Positions 16,090 through 24,245 of a DNA stretch of 64,000 nucleotides are shown piece by piece. Source of the stretch: Tepidiforma flava (GTDB lineage: Bacteria; Chloroflexota; Dehalococcoidia; Tepidiformales; Tepidiformaceae); NCBI RefSeq assembly GCF_027594505.1, contig NZ_CP115149.1, positions 825,179 to 889,178 of the forward strand, read 5' to 3'. A program made the position numbers and the translations under genes. The notes under the pieces are model-generated. The model did no database searches, was not told the DNA's origin, and saw only the letters and a list, made by a program, of their open reading frames with translations. Positions within the stretch are counted from its first letter, which is position 1. Each line of letters begins with the position of its first letter.

Positions 16090-16593
16090 GTGGAGGCGGA
16101 CGGCTACCGGGTCGTGCCGTACGACCGGGCGCGGCACGGGGACGGGCCGTGGCGGGTAGTGGCGGCGGTGTTCGCGGAGTACGGCTTCCCGTTCGCGGAG
16201 GCGGACTACGACGCCGACGTGCTCCGGCCGGAGGCGCACTACCCGCCGGGGTGGTTCCTCGTGGCGGAATCGCCGGCGGGCGAGGTGGTCGGCTGCGTCG
16301 GGCTGACGGACGAGGGCGGCGGGGAGTTCGAACTGCACCGGCTGTACCTGCTGCCGGCGGCCCGCGGGAAGGGGCTGGGGGAGCGGCTGACGCGGGAGGT
16401 GGTGCGGATGGCGCGGGAGGCGGGCGCGCGGCGGCTGGTGCTGTTCAGCGATGTGGCGTTCGAGCATGCGCACCGGCTGTACGAGCGGTGCGGCTTCCGG
16501 CGGAACCGCTTCCGGTATGCGCCGGACCCGTGGCAGAGCCGGGAATGGGGATTCGTGATGGAATTCGAGGAGACCGGGAAGGAGGCGCGCTGA
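16090..16593 (+). CDS. GNAT-family N-acetyltransferase
   Basis: A 167-residue GNAT protein. The acetyl-CoA pyrophosphate loop is LLPAARGKGLGERL (about 94-107, R-G-x-G-L/G type), preceded by the strand FELHRLYLL and followed by ARRLVLFSDVAFEHAHRLYERCGF, the last-helix signature. It starts at GTG 16090, four bases after the fabI stop, and so is likely co-transcribed with fabI. The last base is shared with the next gene's start (TGATG). Substrate unknown. Confidence 0.8.
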   Translation: MEADGYRVVPYDRARHGDGPWRVVAAVFAEYGFPFAEADYDADVLRPEAHYPPGWFLVAESPAGEVVGCVGLTDEGGGEFELHRLYLLPAARGKGLGERLTREVVRMAREAGARRLVLFSDVAFEHAHRLYERCGFRRNRFRYAPDPWQSREWGFVMEFEETGKEAR

Positions 16594-16781
16594 TGGCGCG
16601 GATGCGGTGCCTGTGGTGTATCGAACCGCCGTACCAGGAGGTGGCGGTGCTGAAGTGGCGGGGCGAGGAGCGCGAGCGGCTGACCGTCCACCTCTGCCGG
16701 AAGCACCTGGCGCGGCTGAAGGAGGCGGGCCAGGCGGGCCGGGAGCACAAGGGCTGGTGGTACAAGGAGGGGTGGTGGTAG
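16593..16781 (+). CDS. Small cysteine-containing hypothetical protein
   Basis: A 62-residue protein starting at the ATG that overlaps the previous stop (TGATG), with GGAGG 8 bases upstream. It contains CLWC (about 6-9), a lone Cys followed by RKHL (about 35-39), and ends with two Trp-rich turns (WWYKEGWW). A C-x2-C plus C-x2-H arrangement (Cys6, Cys9, Cys35, His38) could bind one zinc. Similar small CxxC proteins occur as uncharacterised genes; no family is named. A convergent terminator hairpin follows immediately. Confidence 0.6.
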   Translation: MARMRCLWCIEPPYQEVAVLKWRGEERERLTVHLCRKHLARLKEAGQAGREHKGWWYKEGWW

Positions 16782-16808
16782 GCCGGGGCGGCTGAGGCGC
16801 GCCCCGGC
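16782..16808. terminator. GC-rich hairpin between convergent genes
   Basis: A perfect 9-base stem (GCCGGGGCG with CGCCCCGGC) and a 9-base loop lie in the 34-base gap between the small protein gene and the convergent LLM gene. There is no U tract on either side, so it may work as a bidirectional intrinsic-like terminator. Confidence 0.5.
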
Positions 16809-16815
16809 GGCGCAG

Positions 16816-17748
16816 TTACTTGAAGTGGGGCAGGACGGTCTCGGCGAAGAGGCGGGCGGGCTCGCGGGTGTCGCGGCCGAAGAACTCGATGACGAACATC
16901 GTGCAGCCGAGGTCGATGTGCCGCTGGATCTGGTCGCGGACGCGGGCGGGGCTGCCGGCGATGGCGAGCGGGCCGGTCGGGTCGCCCATGTGGCCGCCGA
17001 AGATCTTCTTCGCGGTCTCGATCATCGGCCGGGCGGCGTCGTCATCGGGCGCGATGACGACGAGGCACTGCTGGCTGATGGTGATGGAGGCCGGGTCGCG
17101 GCCGACGGCCTGGCAGTGCTCGCGGAGGACGTCGATTTTGCGGGGGAGGGCGTGGTGGTGCGCGGCGAGGTTGTTCCAGATATCGGCGCGGCGGGCGGCG
17201 ATGCGGAGGAGGACTTTTTCGCCGGCGCCGCCGACGAGGATGGGCGGCTTGCGGACCGGCTTCGGCTCGCAGACGAGGTGCTGGACCTTCACGAATTCGC
17301 CCTCCATGGTGACGTCGGGCTCGGTCCACATGGCGGTGAGGAGGTCGAGGGTTTCGCGGAGCTGGCGCATGCGGGCGCCGATGGGGAGGAAGGGGACGCC
17401 GAAGTCGGTGAACTCCCGGGGCATCCAGCCGGCGCCGAGGCCGGGGATGATGCGGCCGCCGGCGATGTTGTCGATGGTGGCGATGACTTTGCCGAGGTGG
17501 GCCGGATTGCGCATGCCGGCGGGGGTGACGAGGGTGCCGATTTCGACGCGCTCGGTAATGGCGGCGACGGCGCTGACGAGCGACCAGGCTTCGAGGATGG
17601 GGATCTGGGGCGACTGCGGCCCGTAGAGGTGGTCGCAGACCCAGAGGGAATCGAAGCCCATGGCTTCGAACTCGCGCGCGTTGGTCTTTGCCTCCTCCCA
17701 GGTGCGCTTGATCTGGGGGATGGTGACGCCGAAATGGATGGGGGGCAT
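16816..17748 (-). CDS. LLM-class flavin/F420-dependent oxidoreductase
   Basis: A 310-residue luciferase-like monooxygenase-fold protein, typical in length for the F420-dependent family in Actinobacteria and Chloroflexota. Features include the N-terminal FGVTIPQ strand, FDSLWVCDHLYG (about 32-43), VEIGTLVTPAGMRNPAHLGKVIATIDNIAGGR (about 67-98, in pieces) and GLGAGWMPREF (about 101-111), which line the cofactor pocket, and PILVGGAGEKVLLRIAAR later. GGAGG lies 6 bases before ATG 17748. It is downstream of metH on the same strand with a 66-base gap. It could use FMN instead of F420; no F420-biosynthesis gene is in the window. Confidence 0.85.
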   Translation of the reverse strand: MPPIHFGVTIPQIKRTWEEAKTNAREFEAMGFDSLWVCDHLYGPQSPQIPILEAWSLVSAVAAITERVEIGTLVTPAGMRNPAHLGKVIATIDNIAGGRIIPGLGAGWMPREFTDFGVPFLPIGARMRQLRETLDLLTAMWTEPDVTMEGEFVKVQHLVCEPKPVRKPPILVGGAGEKVLLRIAARRADIWNNLAAHHHALPRKIDVLREHCQAVGRDPASITISQQCLVVIAPDDDAARPMIETAKKIFGGHMGDPTGPLAIAGSPARVRDQIQRHIDLGCTMFVIEFFGRDTREPARLFAETVLPHFK

Positions 17749-17814
17749 GGGCGGCCTCCGCGGGATGTGCTGGCGGAGACAGCCTAGCGGGGCGGGGCGC
17801 GCTGCGCGAGGGAC

Positions 17815-20800
17815 TCAGCGGATGACGAAGTAGCGGGCGCCGGGGTGGTGGACGATGACGGCGGCGGTGGTCTGCTCCGGGTGCCACTGGAAGGTCTCGG
17901 AGAGCTCGACGCCGATGCGCTCGGGCCGGAGGAGGGCGGCGATCTTCGTTTGCTCTTCGAGGTCGGGACAGGCGGGATAGCCGAAGCTGTAGCGGCAGCC
18001 CTGGTAGCCGAGGGCGAAGAGCTTGCGGATGTCGGCGGCGTCCTTGCCGGCGATGCCGAGCTCTTCGCGGATGCGCTTGTGCCAGAATTCGGCGAGGGCC
18101 TCGGCGGCTTCGACGGAGAAGCCGTGCCAGTGGAGGTAGTCGCGGTATTCGTTGGCTTCGAAGAGCTGGCGGGCGAACTCGCTGGCGCGGGGGCCCATGG
18201 TGACGAGGGAGATGGCGACGACGTCGAAGCGGGGCCCGGCCGGGTCGGCGGCGACCTCCTCGACGGAGCGGAAGAAGTCGGCGATGCAGAGGCGGCGGCC
18301 GGAGGGCTGGCGGGGGAAGTGGAAGCGGACGGGCTCGCCGGCGGGTTCGCCGCCTTCGAGGGCGGGCCAGACGATGAGGTCGTTCTTCTCGGCGAGGGCG
18401 GGGAAGTAGCCGTAGACGACGGCGGGGAGGAGGAGCTGGTCGGCGATGGCGCGCTCCTGCCAGCGCCGGTAGATGGGGCGGACCTCTTCTTCGATGAAGC
18501 GGGCGTACTCCTCTTCGCTGCGTTCGCCGCGCTGGTACTGCCACTGGCCGCGGAACAGGGCGACTTCGTTGATGTAGGGGTAGATGTCGCGCAGGGGGAT
18601 GCCGCGGACGACGCGGGAGCCCCAGAACGGGGGCGCCGGGATGGGGACGCCGCGTTCGACATCCGAGGGGGCGTAGTCGCGGTCGGAGGGGGCGGAGGCG
18701 GCGTTCGGGTCGCCGACGGGGTCGTAGCCGGTGTCCTGCGGGGTGACTTCGCGGCCGCCGCGCGTCAGCTCGGGCAGGGGTTTGCCTTCGCGGAGGGCGG
18801 GGATGATGCGGTCGAGGGTCGAGAGGCCTTCGAAGGCGTCCTGCGCGTAGTAGACGCGGCCTTTGTAGACCTGCCGGAGCTCTTCTTCGACGTATTTCCG
18901 GGTGAGGGCGGCGCCGCCGAGGATGACGGGGTAGTGGAAGAGCTCGCGGGCGTTGAGCTCTTCGAGGTCTTCGCGCATGACGACGGTGCTCTTGACGAGG
19001 AGGCCGGAGAGGCCGATGACGTCGGCCTGCACTTCCTGCGCCTTTTCGATGATGTTGGCGATCGGCTGTTTGATGCCGAGGTTGTAGGTGGTGTAGCCGT
19101 TATTCGTGAGGATGATGTCGACGAGGTTTTTGCCGATGTCGTGGACGTCGCCGCGGACGGTGGCGAGGACGACTTTGCCCTTGGACTGGCCCTCGACGCG
19201 GGGCATGTGGGGCTCGAGGTAGGCGACGGCGGCCTTCATCGTCTCGGCGGACTGGAGGACGAACGGGAGCTGCATCTTGCCGGCGCCGAAGAGGTCGCCG
19301 ACTTCGCGCATGCCGGCGAGGAGGTGTTCGTTGATGATGGTGAGGGGGTCGAAGCGGGCGAGGGCTTCGTCGAGGTCGTCGTGGAGACCGCGGCGGTCGC
19401 CGTCGATGATGCGGCGGCGGAGGCGCTCTTCGACGGGGAGGCGGGCCGCGGAGGCGGAGGCGGCGGGCTTTGCTTGCTCCGCGGTTTCGAAGAGGGAGAT
19501 GAAATGGGTGAGCGGGTCGTACCCCTCGCGGCGGCGGTCGTAGATGAGGTCGAGCGCGGTGTCGAGCTGCTCCTGGGGGATGCGGCTGAGCGGGAGGATC
19601 TGTTTCGCGTTGACGATGGCGGCATCGAGGCCGTGCTGGATGGCTTCGTGGAGGAAGACGGAGTTGAGGACGCGGCGGGCGGCCGGCTTGAGGCCGAAGG
19701 AGCAGTTGGAGACGCCGAGGATGGTGTGGACCCCGGGGAGCTCTTCTTTGACGCGGCGGATGGCTTCGAGGGTTTCGATGGCGTCGCGGCGGAGCTCTTC
19801 CTGGCCGCTCGTCATCGGGAAGGTGAGGCAGTCGAAGAGGAGGTCGCCGGGCTCCATGCCGTAGCGTTCGACGGCGATGTCGTAGATGCGGCGGGCGACG
19901 CGGAGCTTCCAGTCGGCAGTGCGGGCCTGGCCTTCTTCGTCGATGGTGAGGGCGACGGCGGCGGCACCGTGCTGCTTGATGAGGGGGAGCAGCTTCGTGA
20001 TCTTCCGTTCGCCGTCTTCGAGGTTGATGGAATTGACGATGGCGCGGCCGCCGTAGAGTTCGAGGGCGGTTTCGATGACGGCGACTTCGGTGCTGTCGAA
20101 GACGAGCGGGACGGCGACCTGCGTGCGGAAGGCGGAGACGACCCGGGCCATGTCGGCGGCGCCGTCGCGGCCGACGTAGTCGACCATCACGTCGATGACG
20201 TGGGCGCCCTCGGCGGCCTGTTCGCGGGCGAGGGCGACCATGCCGTCGACATCCTCAGCGAGGAGGAGGTCGCGGAAGGCGCGGGAGCCGGTGGCGTTAG
20301 TGCGTTCGCCGACGACGAGGAAGGAGGTCTCCTGTTCGATCGGGACGGCGGTGTAGAGGGAGGCTGCGGCGGGCACGTAGCGGGTGGGCCGAGCTTTGGG
20401 GCGGGGACGGCCGATGCGGCGGATCGCCTCGGCGAACATGGGCGGGGTGGTGCCGCAGCAGCCGGCGACGATCGAGGTGCCGAATTCGTTGACGAAGATG
20501 TCGTGGTAGCGGGCGAACTCTTCGGGGGAGAGGGTGTAGCAGGCGCGGCCGTCGATGACCTCGGGCAGGCCCGCGTTTGGGCCGATGAAGACGGGCCGGC
20601 GGGAGTTCCTGGCGAGGTAGCGGACGTGCTCGACCATTTGCTCGGGGCCGGTGGCGCAGTTGATGCCGATGATGTCGACGACGTCGAGCGGTTCGAGCAC
20701 GGCGAGGGCGGCGGCGATATCGGAGCCGAGCAGCATGGTGCCGGTGCTCTCGATGGTGACGGAGGCGATGACGGGCACGCGGCGGCCGGTGATCGCCATG

Positions 20801-21354
20801 GCGTCCTCGGCGGCGGCGAGGGCCGCCTTCGTCTGGAGGAGGTCCTGGCAGGTTTCGATTTTGAGGACGTCGATCCCGCCTTCGAGGAGGCCGATGCACT
20901 GCTCGCGCCAGCCTTCGCGAATTTCGCGGTAGGTGATGTGGCCGAGGGAGGGGAGGCGGGTGCCGGGGCCGATGGTGCCGAAGGCGTAGCGGGGCCATTC
21001 GGGGGTGGAGTAGCGGTCGCGGACGCGGCCGATGACCTGCGCGGCGATGCGGTTGAGTTCGCGGGTGCGGTCGGCGAGGCCGAATTCGGCGAGGACGACG
21101 GGGTTGGCGCCGAAGGAGCAGCTATCGACGGCGTCGACGCCGACCTCGTAGAAGGAGGCGTAAATGCCTTCGAGGATGCCGGGGTTGGCGACGTTGAGCC
21201 ATTCGGGGCAGCCGTCGTGCGCTTCGCCGTCGGGCGCGACGTAGGCTTCGGGGCCGAGGTTGAGGGCGAGCAGGCTGGAGCCGATGGGACCGGCGGCGTA
21301 AAGCACCTGGTCCCGCAGGCGGTTGAGCAGCGGGAGGTCGCGCGGCCTGTACAT
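17815..21354 (-). CDS. metH: Cobalamin-dependent methionine synthase
   Basis: A 1179-residue full-length MetH. Domains in order: homocysteine-binding barrel (about 1-320) with zinc ligands Cys233 and Cys299/Cys300 (GCCGTT); methyltetrahydrofolate/pterin-binding barrel (about 345-620); B12 cap and Rossmann domain (about 640-870) with the DVHDIGKN motif at 736-743 whose His738 ligates cobalt; and an activation domain (about 930-1179) that binds S-adenosylmethionine. It methylates homocysteine with methyl-tetrahydrofolate. No cobalamin riboswitch is possible upstream, because the divergent DUF983 gene begins within about 35 bases; a weak TACGCT lies 12 bases before the ATG. Confidence 0.94.
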   Translation of the reverse strand: MYRPRDLPLLNRLRDQVLYAAGPIGSSLLALNLGPEAYVAPDGEAHDGCPEWLNVANPGILEGIYASFYEVGVDAVDSCSFGANPVVLAEFGLADRTRELNRIAAQVIGRVRDRYSTPEWPRYAFGTIGPGTRLPSLGHITYREIREGWREQCIGLLEGGIDVLKIETCQDLLQTKAALAAAEDAMAITGRRVPVIASVTIESTGTMLLGSDIAAALAVLEPLDVVDIIGINCATGPEQMVEHVRYLARNSRRPVFIGPNAGLPEVIDGRACYTLSPEEFARYHDIFVNEFGTSIVAGCCGTTPPMFAEAIRRIGRPRPKARPTRYVPAAASLYTAVPIEQETSFLVVGERTNATGSRAFRDLLLAEDVDGMVALAREQAAEGAHVIDVMVDYVGRDGAADMARVVSAFRTQVAVPLVFDSTEVAVIETALELYGGRAIVNSINLEDGERKITKLLPLIKQHGAAAVALTIDEEGQARTADWKLRVARRIYDIAVERYGMEPGDLLFDCLTFPMTSGQEELRRDAIETLEAIRRVKEELPGVHTILGVSNCSFGLKPAARRVLNSVFLHEAIQHGLDAAIVNAKQILPLSRIPQEQLDTALDLIYDRRREGYDPLTHFISLFETAEQAKPAASASAARLPVEERLRRRIIDGDRRGLHDDLDEALARFDPLTIINEHLLAGMREVGDLFGAGKMQLPFVLQSAETMKAAVAYLEPHMPRVEGQSKGKVVLATVRGDVHDIGKNLVDIILTNNGYTTYNLGIKQPIANIIEKAQEVQADVIGLSGLLVKSTVVMREDLEELNARELFHYPVILGGAALTRKYVEEELRQVYKGRVYYAQDAFEGLSTLDRIIPALREGKPLPELTRGGREVTPQDTGYDPVGDPNAASAPSDRDYAPSDVERGVPIPAPPFWGSRVVRGIPLRDIYPYINEVALFRGQWQYQRGERSEEEYARFIEEEVRPIYRRWQERAIADQLLLPAVVYGYFPALAEKNDLIVWPALEGGEPAGEPVRFHFPRQPSGRRLCIADFFRSVEEVAADPAGPRFDVVAISLVTMGPRASEFARQLFEANEYRDYLHWHGFSVEAAEALAEFWHKRIREELGIAGKDAADIRKLFALGYQGCRYSFGYPACPDLEEQTKIAALLRPERIGVELSETFQWHPEQTTAAVIVHHPGARYFVIR

Positions 21355-21386
21355 CGGTGGGATTCAAGCGTACACCATGGAAGACA

Positions 21387-21809
21387 GTGGAGAACCGTGC
21401 TGCAGCGGGAGGCGCACCGGCGGGCGGTGCGGCGTGGCCGCGGTTCGGCGTGCTGCGGCGGGTGGGCGCGGCGCTGGCGATGCGCTGCCCGCGCTGCTGC
21501 CGCGGGGCGGTGTGGGCCGGGCCGTTCCGGATGCGGGAGCGGTGCGCGGTCTGCGGGCTGGCGTTCGAACGGGAGCCGGGGTATTTCACGGGCGCGATGT
21601 ACGCGAGCTACTTCATCGGGCTGTTCGCGACGCTGCCGGTTTGGCTGTGGCTGCTGCTGGCGGGGGCGCCGTTCGGGGCGATCGCCGCGGCGGCGTTCGT
21701 GCTGGTGGGACTGGTGACGCCGGCGGCATTCCACTACTCGCGGGTGGCGTGGATGCAGATCGACGCGTACTTCAACCCCTCGACGTTCGTGCGCGACGAC
21801 CCGGGATGA
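21387..21809 (+). CDS. DUF983-family membrane protein
   Basis: A roughly 140-residue DUF983 protein with the family zinc-ribbon-like pair CPRC (followed by C) and CAVCGLAFEREPGYFTGAMYASYF, then two transmembrane helices (one through LFATLPVWLWLLLAGA, one through AIAAAAFVLVGLVTPAAF) and a C-terminal RVAWMQIDAYF segment. Function of the family is unknown. The start is uncertain: GTG 21387 is given, but the frame is open from GTG 21357, only two bases from the divergent metH start, and GTG 21450 would give a protein starting close to the first Cys pair. The next gene overlaps as ATGA. Confidence 0.75.
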   Translation: MENRAAAGGAPAGGAAWPRFGVLRRVGAALAMRCPRCCRGAVWAGPFRMRERCAVCGLAFEREPGYFTGAMYASYFIGLFATLPVWLWLLLAGAPFGAIAAAAFVLVGLVTPAAFHYSRVAWMQIDAYFNPSTFVRDDPG

Positions 21810-22636
21810 TGGAGCGGTTCCGGATTCGGCCGGCGGGCGCGGAGGATGCGGAGGCGCTGGCGGAGCTGTACGCCGGGAGCGGGCTGGCCGGCGCGCCCGG
21901 GGACGCGGGGGAGGCGGCGCGGCTGCTGCAGACCGGGGCGGCGTTCCTGCTGGCGGAAGATGACGCCGGCATCGCCGGGGCGGTGCGCTGGCGGGAGGAG
22001 GAGGGGGTGGCGTGGTTCGACCTGCTGCGGTCGCTGGAGCCGTGGGCGGGGGCGGAGCTGGTGCGGGCGGTCGGGCGGGCGGCGCAGGACCGCGGGTTGC
22101 GCACGGCGCGCTGCGCGGCGCCGGATACTGCTGCGATGGCGGCGTACTTCGCGCGGCTCGGCTACCTGCCGGTGGGCCACACGCGGGACGAGGCCGGTCA
22201 GCGGCTGGCGGTGTTCGAGCGGCGGCTGCCGCTACTGACGGTGCGGGAGCAGCGGCGGGCGGACGCGGCGGCGATCGGGCGGCTGACCGGCACCGACCCG
22301 TGGGTGTTCGATCAGGGCGCGCGGCCGGGCTGGTTCGTGGCGGCGGACGGCGAACGGGTCGTCGGGGTCATCAGCGCGGCCGATGCCGGCGGCGGGCTGG
22401 CGCGGCTTTCGGAGCCGGTGCTGGAGCCGGCCTACGAAGGGCGGGGGCTGGAGGTGTGGATGGTCGAGCGCGCGCGGGAGTGGGCCGAGACGAACGGGTT
22501 CCACACGTGCGAACTGGCGGCGGGGCCGCGGACGCTGCCGCACCGGAGGGCGCTCGAGGACCGGCTGTGGCAGCTGGAGGACAGGGTGTTCCGGCGGGTG
22601 GTGCGGCGGCAGCCGGGAGACGGCGAAGAAGATTAG
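21806..22636 (+). CDS. Two-domain GNAT-like acetyltransferase
   Basis: A 276-residue protein that starts at ATG 21806, overlapping the DUF983 stop (ATGA). The N-terminal half (about 1-135) is a divergent GNAT fold with RIRPAGAEDAEALAELY and AAYFARLGYLPVGHT; the C-terminal half repeats the fold with VREQRRADAAAIGRL and EPAYEGRGLEVWMVERAREWAETNGF, the latter carrying a partly conserved acetyl-CoA loop. The first domain lacks the R-x-x-G-x-G/A loop, so only the second is likely catalytic. The stop overlaps the convergent coiled-coil gene by four bases. Substrate unknown. Confidence 0.7.
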   Translation: MMERFRIRPAGAEDAEALAELYAGSGLAGAPGDAGEAARLLQTGAAFLLAEDDAGIAGAVRWREEEGVAWFDLLRSLEPWAGAELVRAVGRAAQDRGLRTARCAAPDTAAMAAYFARLGYLPVGHTRDEAGQRLAVFERRLPLLTVREQRRADAAAIGRLTGTDPWVFDQGARPGWFVAADGERVVGVISAADAGGGLARLSEPVLEPAYEGRGLEVWMVERAREWAETNGFHTCELAAGPRTLPHRRALEDRLWQLEDRVFRRVVRRQPGDGEED

Positions 22637-22863
22637 CGCTGGGGCTGCAGGCCCCGGTGGAGCCAGCGCGCCTCCTGGAGCAGGCGCTCGCGGCGAAGGC
22701 GGGCGAGTTCGGCGCGGAGCTGGTCGCGCTCGGCCTGGAGGTCGCGGATGTGGTCGCGGAGCGCCGCGACAAGGAGGTCCATCTCGGTGACGCGCGCGAG
22801 GGCGTCGCGGCGGACGGCCTCGATGTCGGCGCGGAGGTCGGCCGGGCGGACCAGGGCGCTCAC
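22633..22863 (-). CDS. Small coiled-coil protein
   Basis: A 76-residue protein that is almost entirely a predicted coiled coil: heptads of Leu/Val/Ala run from about residue 10 to 68 (VTEMDLLVAALRDHIRDLQ and ERDQLRAELARLRRERL). No enzymatic motif is present. Its ATG overlaps the stop of the preceding coiled-coil gene as ATGA, so the two are coupled and may form one complex. It ends with a basic, flexible tail. Confidence 0.6.
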   Translation of the reverse strand: MSALVRPADLRADIEAVRRDALARVTEMDLLVAALRDHIRDLQAERDQLRAELARLRRERLLQEARWLHRGLQPQR

Positions 22864-23480
22864 CGCGGCCCGCCCGGGGGCGGCAGCGAACCGGGGCCGG
22901 GTTCGCGGAGGGCCGCGGGTTCGCGCTGGAGGAGGAGGTCGCGGTGCTGGCGGAGGTCCTGGAGGTTGCCGTGGAGCGCGGCGATGACCTCTTCGAGGGC
23001 GGCAAGCCGGGCGTCGCGGCCGGCGGCGGTGAGTTCGAGCGAGCGGGCCAGCTGGAGGGCGCGGTCGCGCTGCTTGCGGGCCTTGCGCAGCTGCTTGCGG
23101 AGGGCGCGGTTTTCTTCGTAGAGGGCGACGAGGGCCCGGACGAGGGCGGCGGGCGGGAGGGCGGCGGCGGCCTCGGGCGCAGCGGCCGCGGCAGCCGGGT
23201 CGACGGCGAGGAGGTCGCCCTGCTCGGCGGCGAGGCGGTCGAGGCTGGCCTGGAGCCGGTCGAGGTCCTTGCGGACCTGGCGGACGAGGCGCTCGGCGCG
23301 GGCGTCGGCGGCGGATGCCTGGCTCTTCAGGGGCGCGGCGGCGGGGCGGGGCGGCTGGAGCAGCTCATCCCACGTGCCGGGCGTCTCGTGGCCGGCGGGG
23401 AAGGGGATGGGCGGCGGGGCTGCCGGCGCCTCCGGGGGCGGCGGTTCCTGCGGCGGGGACTTGCGGAGTGGGAAGCGCAT
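22860..23480 (-). CDS. Coiled-coil protein with proline-rich N terminus
   Basis: A 206-residue protein: a Pro/Ala-rich, probably disordered N-terminal region (about 1-50), a first coiled coil (about 58-90, RAERLVRQVRKDLDRLQ), an Ala-rich linker, and a second long coiled coil (about 112-185) with repeated LRKQLRKARKQRDRALQLA and a LEEVIAALHGNLQDLRQHR segment. No family is recognised. It is the first gene of a two-gene operon with the shorter coiled-coil gene (ATGA overlap). A TATATT lies 32 bases upstream. The layout recalls GrpE-like or septum-scaffold proteins, but no signature supports either. Confidence 0.6.
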   Translation of the reverse strand: MRFPLRKSPPQEPPPPEAPAAPPPIPFPAGHETPGTWDELLQPPRPAAAPLKSQASAADARAERLVRQVRKDLDRLQASLDRLAAEQGDLLAVDPAAAAAAPEAAAALPPAALVRALVALYEENRALRKQLRKARKQRDRALQLARSLELTAAGRDARLAALEEVIAALHGNLQDLRQHRDLLLQREPAALREPGPGSLPPPGGPR

Positions 23481-23512
23481 GGGGCGGGCCCGGATTCACC
23501 TGTTTCTCCCGA

Positions 23513-23518
23513 AATATA
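23513..23518 (-). promoter_or_regulatory. -10 element TATATT for the coiled-coil operon
   Basis: TATATT on the minus strand lies 32 bases before ATG 23480. No convincing -35 is seen; the 117-base gap to the next gene is otherwise featureless. Confidence 0.4.
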
Positions 23519-23597
23519 CGCCCGCTTTTCGCCGTTCCGCAGGGCGCGGCGGCGCGGCCGGGGGCGCCCGCGCGACCTCTCAACCTTCGATGAAGCT

Positions 23598-24158
23598 TTA
23601 TGTCGCGCGGCTGGCCGGCATGCCCCAGGCGGGCGCCCCGGGCGGCGGTTCGCCGAGGTCGAGCTGGTAGTAGCAGGTATCGAGCCACTGGCCGAACTTG
23701 TAGCCGGCGTTGCGCAGCGTGCCGACCCGTTCGAAGCCGAGCCGTTCGTGGAGGCGGATGCTGGGCGTGTTGGAGGAGGTGATGGAGGCGAGGACGGTGC
23801 GGACGCCGATGCGGCGCGCCTCATCGAGGAGGGCGGCGAGGAGCTGGCGGCCGAGGCCGAGGCCGCGGGCGGCGGGGTCGAGGTAGATGGTGTCCTCGCG
23901 GGTGAAGCGCCAGCCGGGCTTATCGCTGACGAACGTGAGGCAGGCGAAGCCGAGGAGTTCACCGGTTGCGGACTCGGCGGCGAGGACGGGCTGGAGGCCG
24001 TCGGCGTGGGCGGCCCACCAGGCGGCGCGCCGGGCTTCGGACCAGGGTTCGGTGTCCCAGGTGGCGATGCCGCGGAGGATTTCGTCGTTGTAGATGCGGT
24101 TGATGGCCGGGAGGTCGGCCTCGCGGGCGGGACGGATGCGGGCGGAGGCGGCGTCCAC
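23598..24158 (-). CDS. Phosphinothricin-type GNAT acetyltransferase
   Basis: A 186-residue GNAT of the Pat/YncA (phosphinothricin or methionine sulfone/sulfoximine N-acetyltransferase) group. The N terminus ARIRPAREADLPAINRIYNDEI, the acetyl-CoA loop DPAARGLGLGRQLLAALL (about 94-111) and the NTPSIRLHERLGFERVGTLRNAGYKFGQWLD region are all characteristic. The start is placed at GTG 24158, six bases after TACCAT, rather than at ATG 24209 used by the longer frame, because family members begin just before the I-R-P-A strand. It is divergent from the TVP38-type gene with an 87-base gap. Confidence 0.82.
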   Translation of the reverse strand: MDAASARIRPAREADLPAINRIYNDEILRGIATWDTEPWSEARRAAWWAAHADGLQPVLAAESATGELLGFACLTFVSDKPGWRFTREDTIYLDPAARGLGLGRQLLAALLDEARRIGVRTVLASITSSNTPSIRLHERLGFERVGTLRNAGYKFGQWLDTCYYQLDLGEPPPGAPAWGMPASRAT

Positions 24159-24164
24159 GGGCGG

Positions 24165-24170
24165 ATGGTA
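24165..24170 (-). promoter_or_regulatory. -10 element TACCAT of a leaderless promoter
   Basis: On the minus strand TACCAT ends six bases before GTG 24158. This spacing also decides the start of the acetyltransferase. Confidence 0.5.
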
Positions 24171-24230
24171 CTGCGGAAAGGTTTGGGACGGGTGTCGCGG
24201 GGCGTTCATTGTGCGATGTCGGCGATGCCG

Positions 24231-24236
24231 TAGGAT
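24231..24236 (+). promoter_or_regulatory. -10 element TAGGAT of a leaderless promoter
   Basis: TAGGAT ends nine bases before ATG 24246; no ribosome site is seen between them. Confidence 0.4.
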
Positions 24237-24245
24237 TTTGGGCGG

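Noticed and set aside
17749..17814. A cobalamin or SAM riboswitch associated with metH
   Set aside because: metH is on the minus strand and its upstream space is occupied by the divergent DUF983 gene; the 66-base gap here is downstream of metH and too short for an aptamer.
17845..21717. A 1290-codon open frame antisense to metH
   Set aside because: It mirrors metH codon by codon, is extremely rich in Gly, Val, Ala and Asp, and has no recognisable domain; such antisense frames are expected at this GC content.
24159..24209. ATG 24209 as the acetyltransferase start
   Set aside because: It would add 17 residues not seen in the family and would place the TACCAT promoter inside the gene.
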